Part shown: positions 17,622-26,407 of the stretch, piece by piece
Layout of the letters: each line of letters starts with the position of its first letter
Position numbering within the stretch: position 1 is the first letter of the stretch
Origin: Agrobacterium pusense
GTDB taxonomy: Bacteria; Pseudomonadota; Alphaproteobacteria; Rhizobiales; Rhizobiaceae
Assembly: GCF_900102105.1 (NCBI RefSeq)
Contig: NZ_FNBB01000013.1
Span: forward strand, 62,001 to 126,000
Direction: 5' to 3'
DNA: 64,000 nt
Translations under genes and position numbers: made by a program
Notes under the pieces: generated by a model
Databases searched by the model: none
What the model saw: only the letters and a program-made list of their open reading frames with translations
What the model was told of the DNA's origin: nothing

Positions 17622-18767
17622 TTATGTTAGGAGTCTGGTTGCCCGACCGCTTCTCCGCGTAGCATTGTTATAATAGCTCGAAGCCTGCTGCACCGATCGA
17701 TGGCGCGACTGTTCCATTGCTTCGGGGAGAGGGATGCCGCGATTGGCGGCTTCCGTCAGATACCCTGACCGCAACCCGTGCGCCGAAAACTCCCTTGGTT
17801 CCAACCCTGCCATTTTGGCTCGGTGCTTGAGAATGGCATTGATCGACTGCGGGTCCAGCGCCCGCTTCGAAATAGCATTCCACCTGCCAATCCCCCGAAA
17901 CACGCTGCCTTTTTCAATGCCTGCGACTGCCATCCAGGCACTAAGCGCCTCCACCGGCTGGCCCGTCAGGTAGACGATCTCATCTTGTTCGCCGGTGGTT
18001 GTTTTCGTCCGGCCGAGATGGATGGCGAGAGAGGGGAGGGGAGGGCTGTCGGGCACTTCGATCGGAGCCTCGACAGTCAGTTGCTCGACGTGCAATGAGG
18101 CAATCTCGCTGCGTCGGCGACCACCCGAGGCAAAGGCGACCATCAGTATCGCCCGATCGCGAACGTCGCGCAGGCTGTCACTTGCGCACGTGGCTAGCAG
18201 CATTTGCAGGATGTCCCCTGTGACCGCTTTTGCGCTTTTTCGACGGCGCTTTCGGGGAACAGCACGAACTGCCAACCGGATCGCCTGTTTGAGGGCAGGG
18301 GAGGCGAAAGCGCCATCAAGACCGCGCCATTTGGTGAGTGTCGACCAACTAGCCAGCCTGCGGCGCACCGTATCAGGCGCGTGCGGACCGATGGATTTCA
18401 GAAAACCCTGGCGCCTGAGATTCTCGTCGACACCGGCGGGCATGCCGTGGTTTGGGTCGCCTGCGCGCTTTTCCGGATCCCACAGATGATGGGCGACGAA
18501 TTTGAGCAATAGGGCTTCAGGTGCTGGCCATGGTAGCGATTGTCCGGTTGAAGCCAGCCCCCAGGCCTCGAGATAAGTGAGATCGGATGTCAGTGCGCGC
18601 AGCGTATTGTCGCCCATGCCCTGGTTGACGAGGTGACGCAGCGTCTCGACGTCTTCATCGGTCAACAGTTCGGCGAGTTCGTCGCGGCGTTCCAGCGGCA
18701 ACACCGATGCGATGGTGTCGAGTTCTTCGGCGCGGCGCTCGACGGCGGTCAGCGAGGTTTTTGGCAC
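17622..18767 (-). CDS. Tyrosine recombinase / site-specific integrase
   Basis: 381 residues from a GTG at 18767 with GGAG five bases upstream; the frame can also be opened from a TTG at 18845 (407 residues). An N-terminal SAM-like DNA-binding region (about 40-110) precedes the catalytic domain, which shows the first Arg in FASGGRRRSEIASL, then HGLRSGYLTEA (His-x-x-Arg), SRHRS (second His/Arg) and the nucleophile tyrosine in ASSYYNNATRR. It is the intact counterpart of the broken copy at 10966-11655, with the two in opposite orientation. It may act in plasmid multimer resolution or in movement of the neighbouring arsenic island. Confidence 0.88.
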   Translation of the reverse strand: MPKTSLTAVERRAEELDTIASVLPLERRDELAELLTDEDVETLRHLVNQGMGDNTLRALTSDLTYLEAWGLASTGQSLPWPAPEALLLKFVAHHLWDPEKRAGDPNHGMPAGVDENLRRQGFLKSIGPHAPDTVRRRLASWSTLTKWRGLDGAFASPALKQAIRLAVRAVPRKRRRKSAKAVTGDILQMLLATCASDSLRDVRDRAILMVAFASGGRRRSEIASLHVEQLTVEAPIEVPDSPPLPSLAIHLGRTKTTTGEQDEIVYLTGQPVEALSAWMAVAGIEKGSVFRGIGRWNAISKRALDPQSINAILKHRAKMAGLEPREFSAHGLRSGYLTEAANRGIPLPEAMEQSRHRSVQQASSYYNNATRRSGRATRLLT

Positions 18768-18924
18768 GGGCGCTCCAAAAGAATGCGGGTTCTGGCGGCC
18801 GTCAGGACCCGGATTTGCTACGATTTTCGGTTGTCGGCTGTCCAAATCGAGCGGATTCTAACTCGCTGATTCAAAAGAACAAGGCATTCTCCCAATTCGC
18901 CGGACTCACCCAAATTGGGCGGAC

Positions 18925-19446
18925 TCAGGAGCAGCACGAGCCCGTCTGTTGTGTTGGGCCACAGCACGCCGAGGCCTTCTGATTTTCTTCGGCGAGCCAC
19001 CGATCGCGCGGCTTACAGCTCGCTGGCCGCGGTACCAGGTCTACATGTACCGCACCGCTGTGCAGGGCAGGGGTCGCCGCACAGTAAAGCTGCATCGGCC
19101 GGACGCCGTCACTGACTTCGAAGGTCAGCTTGGCCGATCCATCGAGCCGCAGATGCTCCGATACCTTGCGGATGATGGCGGCGAATTTTCCGGCCGGCAT
19201 ATGCGAGCGGTCGTCTTCGTGTATGTCCCACAGCTGTACGAAGATTTCGGACCATTCTTCGTGCTCGGCGCCACAGTCGAGTGCTGCAAACTGGCCGGCC
19301 TTGACTTCGGTTACATGGTAGCCCGGTTTCACCGGGTGGCCGTCATAGGAAAAGATCAGGGGGAGATCTCGCACGCCATCAATGGTGTCGAGCAGGCGAC
19401 CCAGGCTGATGTCGGTTTCAAGAAGGGGCTTGTCGAAGGCGTTCAT
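18925..19446 (-). CDS. DUF6428 family protein of the ars locus
   Basis: 173 residues. The family is found next to arsenic operons and has no proven function. The N-terminal region (FDKPLLETDISLGRLLDTI and LPLIFSYDGHPVKPGYHVTEV) is the conserved part. The C-terminal tail holds two Cys pairs (ACCGPTQQTGSCCS), which could bind arsenite or another soft metal; that is inference. It is divergent from arsR and shares the 41-bp control region with it; AGGAG lies before the ATG. Together with the operator at 19461-19486 this suggests ArsR control on both sides. Confidence 0.8.
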   Translation of the reverse strand: MNAFDKPLLETDISLGRLLDTIDGVRDLPLIFSYDGHPVKPGYHVTEVKAGQFAALDCGAEHEEWSEIFVQLWDIHEDDRSHMPAGKFAAIIRKVSEHLRLDGSAKLTFEVSDGVRPMQLYCAATPALHSGAVHVDLVPRPASCKPRDRWLAEENQKASACCGPTQQTGSCCS

Positions 19447-19460
19447 TTCGGCTACTCCTG

Positions 19461-19486
19461 TTTCAATAGTTCAAGGATTGTAGAAA
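19461..19486. promoter_or_regulatory. Probable ArsR operator between divergent ars genes
   Basis: Imperfect dyad TTTCAAT (19461-19467) ... ATTGTAGAAA (19477-19486) in the 41-bp space between the DUF6428 gene and arsR. A+T-rich dyads in this place are usual ArsR targets. Binding is not shown. Confidence 0.45.
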
Positions 19487-19487
19487 T

Positions 19488-19841
19488 ATGGAAGAACGTC
19501 AAGCCCTCATGTCATTCGCGGCCCTGTCGCAGGAGACCCGCCTGCACATCGTGCGCATGCTGGTGGTCGCAGGACCCGACGGCATGGCTGCGGGAGCCAT
19601 CGCCGATAAGGCGGAAGTATCGCCGTCGAACGTCTCCTTCCATCTCAAGGAGCTGGAGCGCGCCGGGCTCATCAATCAGCAACGAGAATCCCGCTCGATC
19701 ATCTACACCGCCAACTATGACGGTCTCGGCGCCCTTGTCCGCTTCCTCTTGGAAGACTGCTGTGCGGGTCATCCAGAGATCTGCGCGCCAGCGACAGAGG
19801 TCGCCGCGTGTTGTGCGCCAGCGGTTGGAGTTGGGGCATGA
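19488..19841 (+). CDS. arsR: Arsenite-responsive repressor ArsR
   Basis: 117-residue winged-helix repressor of the ArsR/SmtB family: FAALSQETRLHIVRML, recognition helix SPSNVSFHLKELERAGL, and wing RESRSIIYTANY. The metal site is not the classic helix-3 CVCDL type; instead Cys91, Cys92 and Cys98 (DCCAGHPEIC) sit at the C-terminus with the same 0, +1, +7 spacing as the Cys95/96/102 site of Acidithiobacillus ferrooxidans ArsR. More Cys residues follow (ACCAP). It heads the operon and overlaps arsN2 as ATGA. It should release the operator when arsenite binds. Confidence 0.93.
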   Translation: MEERQALMSFAALSQETRLHIVRMLVVAGPDGMAAGAIADKAEVSPSNVSFHLKELERAGLINQQRESRSIIYTANYDGLGALVRFLLEDCCAGHPEICAPATEVAACCAPAVGVGA

Positions 19842-20278
19842 GCGACATTTCCCTTAAACCGGTCCCTGGCGCGGACGCAGCCCTGCAGTCGGCCCTTGAG
19901 GCCGCCCATCTTCCCACGGATGACCTCACGGAGGCGGGGAGGGCGTTCTACCAGGCGGAGCATCAAGGCCGGCTGGTTGGTTTCGGGGGACTGGAGCTGT
20001 ATGGTGACTGCGCGCTGCTGAGATCCCTCGTCGTGGTGGCTGACCAGCGCGACCGGGGCGTCGGTCGGGCCATCGCACGGAAGCTCCTCGACCAGGCGCA
20101 CCGCGACGGCGCAAGTGCGGTCTATCTGCTGACCGATACGGCCGCTCCGTTTTTCCAGAACCTAGGATTTACCCCGATCGATCGTGCGGCTGCCCCGCCC
20201 GCCATTCTGCACACGCGCCAAGCCGCCAGCCTATGCCCCGCCTCGGCCGCTCTTATGGTCGCGCACCTTCCGGAATAA
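19838..20278 (+). CDS. arsN2: ArsN2-type GNAT acetyltransferase
   Basis: 146 residues, starting with the ATG that overlaps the arsR stop. GNAT fold with the acetyl-CoA loop VVADQRDRGVGRAIARKLL (Q/RxxGxG/A) and the family-typical LTDTAAPFFQNLGFTPI and HTRQAASLCPASAALM near the end. ArsN2 proteins occur in ars operons; relatives (ArsN1) acetylate arsinothricin or the herbicide phosphinothricin, while the ArsN2 substrate is not settled. Position inside the operon supports a role in resistance to arsenic compounds. Confidence 0.88.
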   Translation: MSDISLKPVPGADAALQSALEAAHLPTDDLTEAGRAFYQAEHQGRLVGFGGLELYGDCALLRSLVVVADQRDRGVGRAIARKLLDQAHRDGASAVYLLTDTAAPFFQNLGFTPIDRAAAPPAILHTRQAASLCPASAALMVAHLPE

Positions 20279-20281
20279 GCC

Positions 20282-21322
20282 ATGTCTACATTTGAACGCT
20301 ATCTGACTGTGTGGGTGTTCGCCTGCATCATCGTCGGGATTGCCCTCGGCCACCTCATGCCCGGCGTATTCCAGGCGATCGGCGCAGCCGAAGTCGCCAA
20401 GGTCAACCTGCCGGTGGCAGTGCTGATCTGGCTGATGATTATCCCGATGCTGCTCAAGATCGATTTCGCGTCCCTCGGGCAGGTCGGCCGCCACTGGCGC
20501 GGGATCGGCGTGACCCTGTTTATCAATTGGGCAGTAAAACCTTTTTCGATGGCGCTGCTTGGCTGGCTGTTCATCGGCTATCTGTTCCGGCCCTACCTGC
20601 CGGCCGGCCAGATTGAGTTCTACATCGCCGGCCTGATCATTTTGGCCGCCGCGCCCTGCACCGCCATGGTGTTCGTCTGGTCGAACCTGGCCAAAGGCGA
20701 GCCACATTTCACGCTGAGTCAGGTCGCGCTGAACGACCTCATCATGGTGGTGGCCTTCGCGCCGATCGTCGGCCTGCTGCTCGGCCTCTCGGCCATCACC
20801 GTACCTTGGGACACCCTGATCCTGTCGGTCGTGCTCTACATCGTCCTGCCGGTGATCGCGGCCCAGCTGCTGCGCCGGACGACCGATATCACCCGCCTCG
20901 GCGCCAAGCTCCAGCCAGTGTCTTTGCTGGCGCTGCTCGCCACCCTGGTGCTGCTGTTCGGCTTTCAGGGCGAACAGATCCTGGCGCAGCCGAGCGTGAT
21001 CGCGCTACTCGCCGTGCCGATCCTGATCCAGGTCTATTTCAACTCCGGCCTGGCCTACCTTCTCAATCGCATGAGTGGGGAGCAACACTGCGTCGCCGGC
21101 CCCTCGGCCCTCATCGGTGCATCCAACTTCTTTGAGCTGGCGGTGGCAGCGGCCATCAGCCTGTTCGGCTTCAATTCCGGAGCGGCCCTGGCGACCGTCG
21201 TGGGCGTGCTGATCGAAGTGCCGGTCATGCTGTCAGTGGTTTGGATCGTCAACCGCAGCAAGGGCTGGTACGAGCGCGGCGCCGCCGTCCGCTCCTCCGT
21301 TTCCACCATCGAAAGCGCCTGA
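20282..21322 (+). CDS. acr3: Arsenite efflux permease Acr3 (ArsB)
   Basis: 346 residues with ten hydrophobic helices. The family signature is clear: WLMIIPMLLKIDFASL in TM2, and LAAAPCTAMVFVWSNLAKGE in TM4 with the essential cysteine (Cys126), then GASNFFELAVAAAISLFG and the conserved Glu of LIEVPVML. Acr3 exports arsenite using the proton motive force. It follows arsN2 by 3 bp and precedes arsC by 4 bp. It belongs to the Acr3 and not the ArsB (E. coli) family, although it is often labelled arsB. Confidence 0.95.
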   Translation: MSTFERYLTVWVFACIIVGIALGHLMPGVFQAIGAAEVAKVNLPVAVLIWLMIIPMLLKIDFASLGQVGRHWRGIGVTLFINWAVKPFSMALLGWLFIGYLFRPYLPAGQIEFYIAGLIILAAAPCTAMVFVWSNLAKGEPHFTLSQVALNDLIMVVAFAPIVGLLLGLSAITVPWDTLILSVVLYIVLPVIAAQLLRRTTDITRLGAKLQPVSLLALLATLVLLFGFQGEQILAQPSVIALLAVPILIQVYFNSGLAYLLNRMSGEQHCVAGPSALIGASNFFELAVAAAISLFGFNSGAALATVVGVLIEVPVMLSVVWIVNRSKGWYERGAAVRSSVSTIESA

Positions 21323-21326
21323 CAAC

Positions 21327-21749
21327 ATGGACGTCACAATCTATCACAACCCCGCCTGCGGAACGTCGCGCAACACACTTGAAATGATCCGCAACGCCGG
21401 CATTGAGCCGACGGTAATCGAGTACCTGAAGGATCCACCAAGCCGCGAGCAGCTGGTGCAGATGATCGCCGATGCAGGGCTCACCGTGCGCCAGGCCATC
21501 CGCGAAAAGGGCACGCCCTACGCTGAACTCGGTCTCGACAACCCGGATCTCACGGATGATCAGCTGCTCGACGCCATGCTCAAGGATCCGATCCTGATCA
21601 ACCGCCCGTTTGTGGTGACACCACTCGGCACGCGCCTGTCGCGGCCGTCTGAAGCCGTCCTCGACATCTTGCCGGACACCCATAAGGGCGCCTTCACCAA
21701 GGAAGACGGCGAACAGGTCCTTGATGCGGAGGGCAAGCGCATTGGCTGA
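21327..21749 (+). CDS. arsC: Glutaredoxin-dependent arsenate reductase ArsC
   Basis: 140 residues of the plasmid R773 ArsC type. The nucleophile Cys11 lies in [11 protein letters not shown], and the three anion-binding arginines match Arg59 ([11 protein letters not shown]), Arg93 (LINRPFVV) and Arg106 (TRLSRPSE). It reduces arsenate to arsenite with glutathione and glutaredoxin, giving the substrate of Acr3. The 3 prime end overlaps the arsH start. Confidence 0.95.
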   Translation: MDVTIYHNPACGTSRNTLEMIRNAGIEPTVIEYLKDPPSREQLVQMIADAGLTVRQAIREKGTPYAELGLDNPDLTDDQLLDAMLKDPILINRPFVVTPLGTRLSRPSEAVLDILPDTHKGAFTKEDGEQVLDAEGKRIG

Positions 21750-22449
21750 TTTTCCTGCCGCGGAGTTAGCGCACCTGCGCCAGCCGGACTTGGGCGCGCT
21801 GCGTCCGCCGTCCTCGGCCCACAAGCCTCGGATCCTGATCCTCTACGGCTCGTTGCGCCCGGTCTCGTACAGCCGGCTCCTTGCCCAGGAATCCGCGCGC
21901 CTACTTGAACACTTCGGCTGCGAGGTCCGGATCTTCAATCCCGAAGGCCTGCCGCTTCCCGATGCGGAGCCGGTGAGCCATCCAAAGGTGCAGGAGCTGC
22001 GTGAGCTGTCAGCCTGGTCGGAAGGCCAGGTCTGGGTCAGTCCGGAACGCCACGGCTCCATGACCGGCATCATGAAGGCGCAGATCGACTGGATCCCGCT
22101 TTCGGTCGGTTCTGTGCGGCCGACGCAGGGTAAGACACTGGCGGTGATGCAGGTTTCTGGCGGCTCGCAGTCGTTCAACGCCGTCAACCAGCTTCGTGTG
22201 CTCGGCCGCTGGATGCGGATGGTCACCATCCCGAACCAGTCGTCGGTCGCAAAGGCTTTCCAGGAATTCGACACTGACGGCCGCATGAAGCCCTCGTCCT
22301 ATTATGATCGCGTCGTCGACGTCTGCGAGGAACTCGTCAAGTTCACGCTCCTGACCCGCGATGCGTCTGCTTACCTCACCGATCGCTACAGCGAGAGAAA
22401 GGAAGAAGCGGAAAAGCTGGAACAGCGCGTGAGCTTGAAATCCATATGA
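21742..22449 (+). CDS. arsH: NADPH-dependent FMN organoarsenical oxidase ArsH
   Basis: 235 residues from TTG 21742 (GGAGGG upstream, 8-nt overlap with arsC); earlier in-frame starts at 21724 and 21721 would overlap more. Flavodoxin-like fold: [19 protein letters not shown] binds FMN phosphate, [20 protein letters not shown] and [14 protein letters not shown] are family signatures. ArsH oxidises trivalent methylarsenicals and aromatic arsenicals to less toxic pentavalent forms. The C-terminal half is very close to Sinorhizobium meliloti ArsH as I recall it. It overlaps arsK as ATGA. Confidence 0.94.
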   Translation: MADFPAAELAHLRQPDLGALRPPSSAHKPRILILYGSLRPVSYSRLLAQESARLLEHFGCEVRIFNPEGLPLPDAEPVSHPKVQELRELSAWSEGQVWVSPERHGSMTGIMKAQIDWIPLSVGSVRPTQGKTLAVMQVSGGSQSFNAVNQLRVLGRWMRMVTIPNQSSVAKAFQEFDTDGRMKPSSYYDRVVDVCEELVKFTLLTRDASAYLTDRYSERKEEAEKLEQRVSLKSI

Positions 22450-23651
22450 CCACTCGCACCCCGATCGCCGCCGTCCTGATCCTTGGTCTGACCCAGATCA
22501 TCGGCTACGGCACCCTCTATTACAGCTTCAGCATTCTCGCGCCTGATATGGCCAAGGACCTGGCGTGGTCCACCGAATGGGTCTTCGGCGCGCTTTCGGC
22601 TGCCTTGCTCATCGGCGGCATCACGGCGCCATGGCTGGGCAGCCTGATTGACCGGATTGGAGCGGGTAGGGTGATGACCGTTGGGTCGGCTGTGGCGGCA
22701 CTGGCGCTGATCGCCTGTGCCTTTGCACCGGGCAAGGTAAGCTATGTCCTGGCCCTCATTGCCATCGAGACCGCTGCCAACCTGGTGCAGTATGGCGCTG
22801 CGTTTGCGCTGCTGGTGCAACTGCAGCCGGCCGCGGCGTCGCGCAGCATAACCTATCTGACTCTCATCGCAGGTTTTGCCTCGACGATCTTCTGGCCGAT
22901 CACTACGGCGCTGCACGCGCAGTTTAGCTGGCAGACTGTCTATCTGATTTTCGCCGGCCTGAACCTGGCCATATGCCTGCCGCTGCACGGCTGGCTTTCG
23001 CACGACGCTACCGCGCGTCGGTCGGCGACCAAATTGGTGCCGCAGCGAGTCGAAGGCATACTGCCACCTGAACAACGTAGCCTCGGGTTCGCGTTGATGG
23101 TCACGGCGTTTTCGCTGCTATCGCTCTCCAGCTCTGCTGTGCTGGTGCATATGGTGCCGCTGCTGTCCGGTCTCGGCCTGGGCACCTCCGCAGCATTGAT
23201 CGGAACGCTCTTCGGTCCGTCCCAAGTTGCGAGCCGTCTGATCAACATGGTGTTCGGCAAGAACCTGCCGGCACTGCAATTGGCGATCGTTGCGGCAGTC
23301 CTCATCCCCGGCGGCGTATTGATCCTGCAGTTCACGGCGCCCTCTATCTCGGGCTCGATGGTCTTCGCGGTTGTCTTCGGGATGGGCAATGGCCTGCTGA
23401 GCATCGTTGCCGGCACGCTGCCTCTCTACCTGTTCGGCAGTGACGGCTATGGCAAGCTGCAGGGGAAGACGATGGCCTCCAAGCTAGTCCTCTCGGCCTT
23501 GGCGCCCTTCGTCATGGCATTTGCGATGGCGAACATCGGCATTTTCCTATCGCTCACGGTCGCAGCAATGCTTGGTGCACTCGCGATCGTCACGTTCGGG
23601 GTCATCGTCACGATGCAACGCGCATATCGTCCTTCACCAATCTCAGGATGA
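22446..23651 (+). CDS. arsK: MFS efflux transporter ArsK
   Basis: 401 residues, twelve hydrophobic segments, major facilitator superfamily ([13 protein letters not shown] is the TM2-TM3 loop motif). It is the last gene of an ars operon after arsH, overlapping it by 4 nt, as in Agrobacterium where ArsK exports arsenite, antimonite and trivalent organoarsenicals. Identity as ArsK rests on family look and position; a general MFS transporter is the alternative. Confidence 0.85.
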   Translation: MTTRTPIAAVLILGLTQIIGYGTLYYSFSILAPDMAKDLAWSTEWVFGALSAALLIGGITAPWLGSLIDRIGAGRVMTVGSAVAALALIACAFAPGKVSYVLALIAIETAANLVQYGAAFALLVQLQPAAASRSITYLTLIAGFASTIFWPITTALHAQFSWQTVYLIFAGLNLAICLPLHGWLSHDATARRSATKLVPQRVEGILPPEQRSLGFALMVTAFSLLSLSSSAVLVHMVPLLSGLGLGTSAALIGTLFGPSQVASRLINMVFGKNLPALQLAIVAAVLIPGGVLILQFTAPSISGSMVFAVVFGMGNGLLSIVAGTLPLYLFGSDGYGKLQGKTMASKLVLSALAPFVMAFAMANIGIFLSLTVAAMLGALAIVTFGVIVTMQRAYRPSPISG

Positions 23652-23652
23652 A

Positions 23653-23687
23653 GTTCCGCGGGTCCTCTCGACGATGCGCCGCGGAAC
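23653..23687. terminator. Inverted repeat between convergent arsK and serine recombinase
   Basis: GTTCCGCGG (23653-23661) pairs perfectly with CCGCGGAAC (23679-23687) around a 17-nt loop. No T-run follows, so termination may be weak or Rho-assisted. Confidence 0.35.
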
Positions 23688-23724
23688 CGCTCAAAAGCGA
23701 TCTCGCGGTTAGTACGTGAGCTGC

Positions 23725-24645
23725 TCAGTGCCTCAGAAGCCCAAACCGAAACGCCTCATCCATGAGAGCCTTGACGGATGAGGGCTGCCATTTCCGGCCG
23801 CCGCGAACCGGGCGCTCTCCCATCTGGTCCAACTGACCTGCGATATCCCGCAGCGTCAAAGATGGATCTGCGATTGCAATCGCCGCCACAAGCTTCATAT
23901 GGCGATCGTCTACTGGTCTGCGGGGAGAACGGGCCAACAATTCGGAGTCCGCGAGCTTCTCTCTCACCAAGCGATGGACGGCGCGGCGCAGACGCTCGAC
24001 GGTCCAGTCGTGGCCCTTCCGATTGAGGATCCGTACAACGTTGTCCCAGCTATGCTGCGGCCGAAGCTGCTTTACCGTCGGAAGCCAGGTTTGGGCGGAC
24101 GTGATTAGTTCGTCGAGGTAGACCCGGTTTTTGGCGGCTGCGGCAGCACGGATCGCTTCTGGTCGTCGCTCGCGAAGACCCGGATTGCCTGCTAGGCGGC
24201 CACGTGCCTTGGCCGCCCTCATCCCCGACTTCGTCCGCTCGGCTATCAGCGCTCGCTCAAGCTGGGCGACAGCACCAAGGACCTGAAGTGAGAACATGCC
24301 CTGTGGCGTCGAAGTGTCGATCGGATCGCGCAGCGATCGGAAGTGAACGCCTCGTTCCTCAAGGTTCTCGATGACATCGAGCAGATGACTGACCGAACGT
24401 GCCAGCCGGTCCAGCCGCACGACTACGAGGACGTCGCCGGAAGACAGCTCCTTCAGCACCCTGGCGAGAACCGGTCGGGCACGAGAGGCGCCAGAACCAT
24501 GCTCCTGGTGAATACGGTCACAGCCGGCTGCCCGGAGTTCGTCGATCTGGGCATCGTGGATCTGGTCGTCGGTAGAAACGCGTGCATAGCCGATAAGCCG
24601 ACGGGGCAAAGCAGGCGCGATATTCTTCGCAGATTTTGCCATAGA
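23725..24645 (-). CDS. Serine recombinase (resolvase/invertase family)
   Basis: 306 residues from ATG 24645; an in-frame GTG lies 12 nt upstream, and the frame is open further to 24846 without support. The resolvase domain has the nucleophile Ser23 in IGYARVSTDDQ, then VLVVVRLDRLARSVSHLL and the long E-helix SLQVLGAVAQLERALIAERT. After the usual catalytic domain (to about 150) the protein continues with two HTH-like regions (WDNVVRILNRKGHDWTVERL and LTLRDIAGQLDQMG), longer than the about 185 residues of Tn3 resolvases. It closes the arsenic island and could resolve plasmid dimers or mobilise the island. Confidence 0.88.
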   Translation of the reverse strand, partial: SMAKSAKNIAPALPRRLIGYARVSTDDQIHDAQIDELRAAGCDRIHQEHGSGASRARPVLARVLKELSSGDVLVVVRLDRLARSVSHLLDVIENLEERGVHFRSLRDPIDTSTPQGMFSLQVLGAVAQLERALIAERTKSGMRAAKARGRLAGNPGLRERRPEAIRAAAAAKNRVYLDELITSAQTWLPTVKQLRPQHSWDNVVRILNRKGHDWTVERLRRAVHRLVREKLADSELLARSPRRPVDDRHMKLVAAIAIADPSLTLRDIAGQLDQMGERPVRGGRKWQPSSVKALMDEAFRFGLLRH

Positions 24646-24677
24646 TTTTTCCACGATTCCGCTGCGTTTGTTCAGAT

Positions 24678-24703
24678 AAGGAACGCACGAATAATGGTTC
24701 CTT
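24678..24703. promoter_or_regulatory. Dyad upstream of the serine recombinase, candidate res or operator site
   Basis: Perfect 7-bp arms AAGGAAC (24678-24684) and GTTCCTT (24697-24703) with a 12-bp centre, 33 bp before the recombinase start. Resolvases bind such dyads next to their genes. Confidence 0.4.
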
Positions 24704-25172
24704 TGCAAGCGTGTTTTACAGGCTAAACGAGAGTCCGTACAGCGCGATTTACGGGCCGGGGCGCATCTACGTCCATCGAGCGCAGCAAACGCACGCCAGC
24801 GGCGTTCTGTGGCGGAAATGCCGGAAAACAAGGCTCCAGGCGGCATCAGCCTCGATGATCATCTAAGGAATAGAGAAGGACGCCCGAAATCCGTCGTGAA
24901 AGTGTGGCGGCGCTTGCTTCGGCCGGATGGAAGGGGACGCTGCGTCGCAGCGCGCCGTCCGCCGAACTGGGGCGAAAAACGCCCGAAATCGCCGGAAATG
25001 TGGGGAATCCGCCGAATTCGGACGGCCGACAAAGTGAATTTGGGGGCTTTGTCGATCTACCATCGATAATTGATTTTTATCGATGGTTAGAACACCAACC
25101 GGCAATCATACCATGTGGCGAACTCCAATATTCGAATAGCGTTCCTTTAAAAGATCGTTTACCATAATATCA
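24704..25172. other. Intergenic region between recombinase and defence island
   Basis: 469 bp with no supportable gene. Around 25003-25035 the plus strand (AATCCGCCGAATTCGGACGG) resembles the minus strand at 18868-18838, next to the tyrosine recombinase start. The last 100 bp are A+T-rich and should hold the promoter of the next gene (CGATAATTGATTTTTATCG is an imperfect dyad at about 25065). Confidence 0.4.
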
Positions 25173-26312
25173 ATGGCTTACGATTTTTCCGAAACCAGCA
25201 TATCAGCCCTGATGCGCCCAGCTTTCGACGCTGGCGTCGCGCTCACCCGTCTCGACGAGCGGATTGCCCGCTCACCGGTCGGCGCCGGCTTCCTCGCACG
25301 GTCGCAATACGCAGATGCGTGTGCCTCCCTCTGGATCGACGGCGAACTTGTTCATCTCGGAGAACTCGTCCTCCACGACGCTCTTCGCGATACCCGCACC
25401 CCGACCCACGAACTCACCATCGCCCGCGATGTGCTGCGCACTCGCCGACGCATCGCAGGGCAGGCGCCCGACTGGGCTCTTTCTCCAGACGGTATCCGGT
25501 CCTTGCGACAGACCCAGGCGTGGCCTGGACCATCAGACGGTTCTGAAAACACCGCGGACGACGGCATGGTCGAGCCCGTAAAAATGGTCGAGCGGGAAGG
25601 GGAGGGGGACGATGATGATGCGGAAAATCTGCCCGGCGTTGACTATGCCGCCATCGACGCGCTGCTCGCCCGAACCGAGGCAGCGATTGAGGACGCCAAG
25701 AAGCCCGGCCGGGCTCTGGCTGAAACCCGCGAACGAGATCCTCTCGTCTACGATCTCGACTGGGACGAGGATGCCCGGCTCGACGAATGGCGCAACGTGT
25801 TGCGGCAGGCACAAGACTTGCCGGCGGTGCTGCAGGCGATCGTCGCACTCGATGCCTGGAACGAGCTTTCCGTCCTGCAGCATGCCCCGTGGCTCGGTCG
25901 GCTGTTTGCCGCCTCGATCCTGCGAGAAGCCGGTATCACCACCGGTATCCATCTCGCCGCCATCAATCTCGGCCTGAAAACCATTCCGGTCGATCGGCGC
26001 AGGCATCGTGATCGCGAAACCCGGCTGCTCGCCATCGCCCACGGATTTTTGGCGGTCGCCGAGATCGGCATGAAGGAGCATGACCGGCTGGTTTTGGCAC
26101 GGACGCTGATGGAGCGGAAGCTGGAAGGGCGCCGCGCCTCCTCGAATTTGCCGGAACTCGTTGAACTGGTGATGGCAAAGCCATTGGTGTCGGCAAAAAT
26201 GGTGGCAAAAACGCTCGAGGTCACGCCGCAGGCGGCGCGGCGGATCGTTTTGGAACTCGGGCTTCGTGAGATGACGGGGAGGGGGAGGTTTCGGGCGTGG
26301 GGAGTTATTTAG
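25173..26312 (+). CDS. DUF1612 / RHE_PE00001-family plasmid protein
   Basis: 379 residues of a family common on rhizobial plasmids and often annotated as RHE_PE00001 family. Conserved parts are LMRPAFDAGVALTRLDERIA at the start, YADACASLWIDGELVHLGEL (a Fic/DUF4172-like segment without the HPFx(D/E)GNG motif), DPLVYDLDWDEDARLDEW and HGFLAVAEIGMKEHDRL; the C-terminus has an HTH (LVSAKMVAKTLEVTPQAARRIV, about 335-358). Residues 115-150 are an acidic linker. It probably binds DNA. Function is unknown. Codon use looks like the backbone, unlike the next gene. Confidence 0.75.
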   Translation: MAYDFSETSISALMRPAFDAGVALTRLDERIARSPVGAGFLARSQYADACASLWIDGELVHLGELVLHDALRDTRTPTHELTIARDVLRTRRRIAGQAPDWALSPDGIRSLRQTQAWPGPSDGSENTADDGMVEPVKMVEREGEGDDDDAENLPGVDYAAIDALLARTEAAIEDAKKPGRALAETRERDPLVYDLDWDEDARLDEWRNVLRQAQDLPAVLQAIVALDAWNELSVLQHAPWLGRLFAASILREAGITTGIHLAAINLGLKTIPVDRRRHRDRETRLLAIAHGFLAVAEIGMKEHDRLVLARTLMERKLEGRRASSNLPELVELVMAKPLVSAKMVAKTLEVTPQAARRIVLELGLREMTGRGRFRAWGVI

Positions 26313-26407
26313 TCATTAGCAAACTTCTGCGCAAAATTTATGAACTGGTCATGCGGCAATTTGTAAGCCGCTAGTCAAAATGATGTTGCAACAACAGGCT
26401 ATACTTC

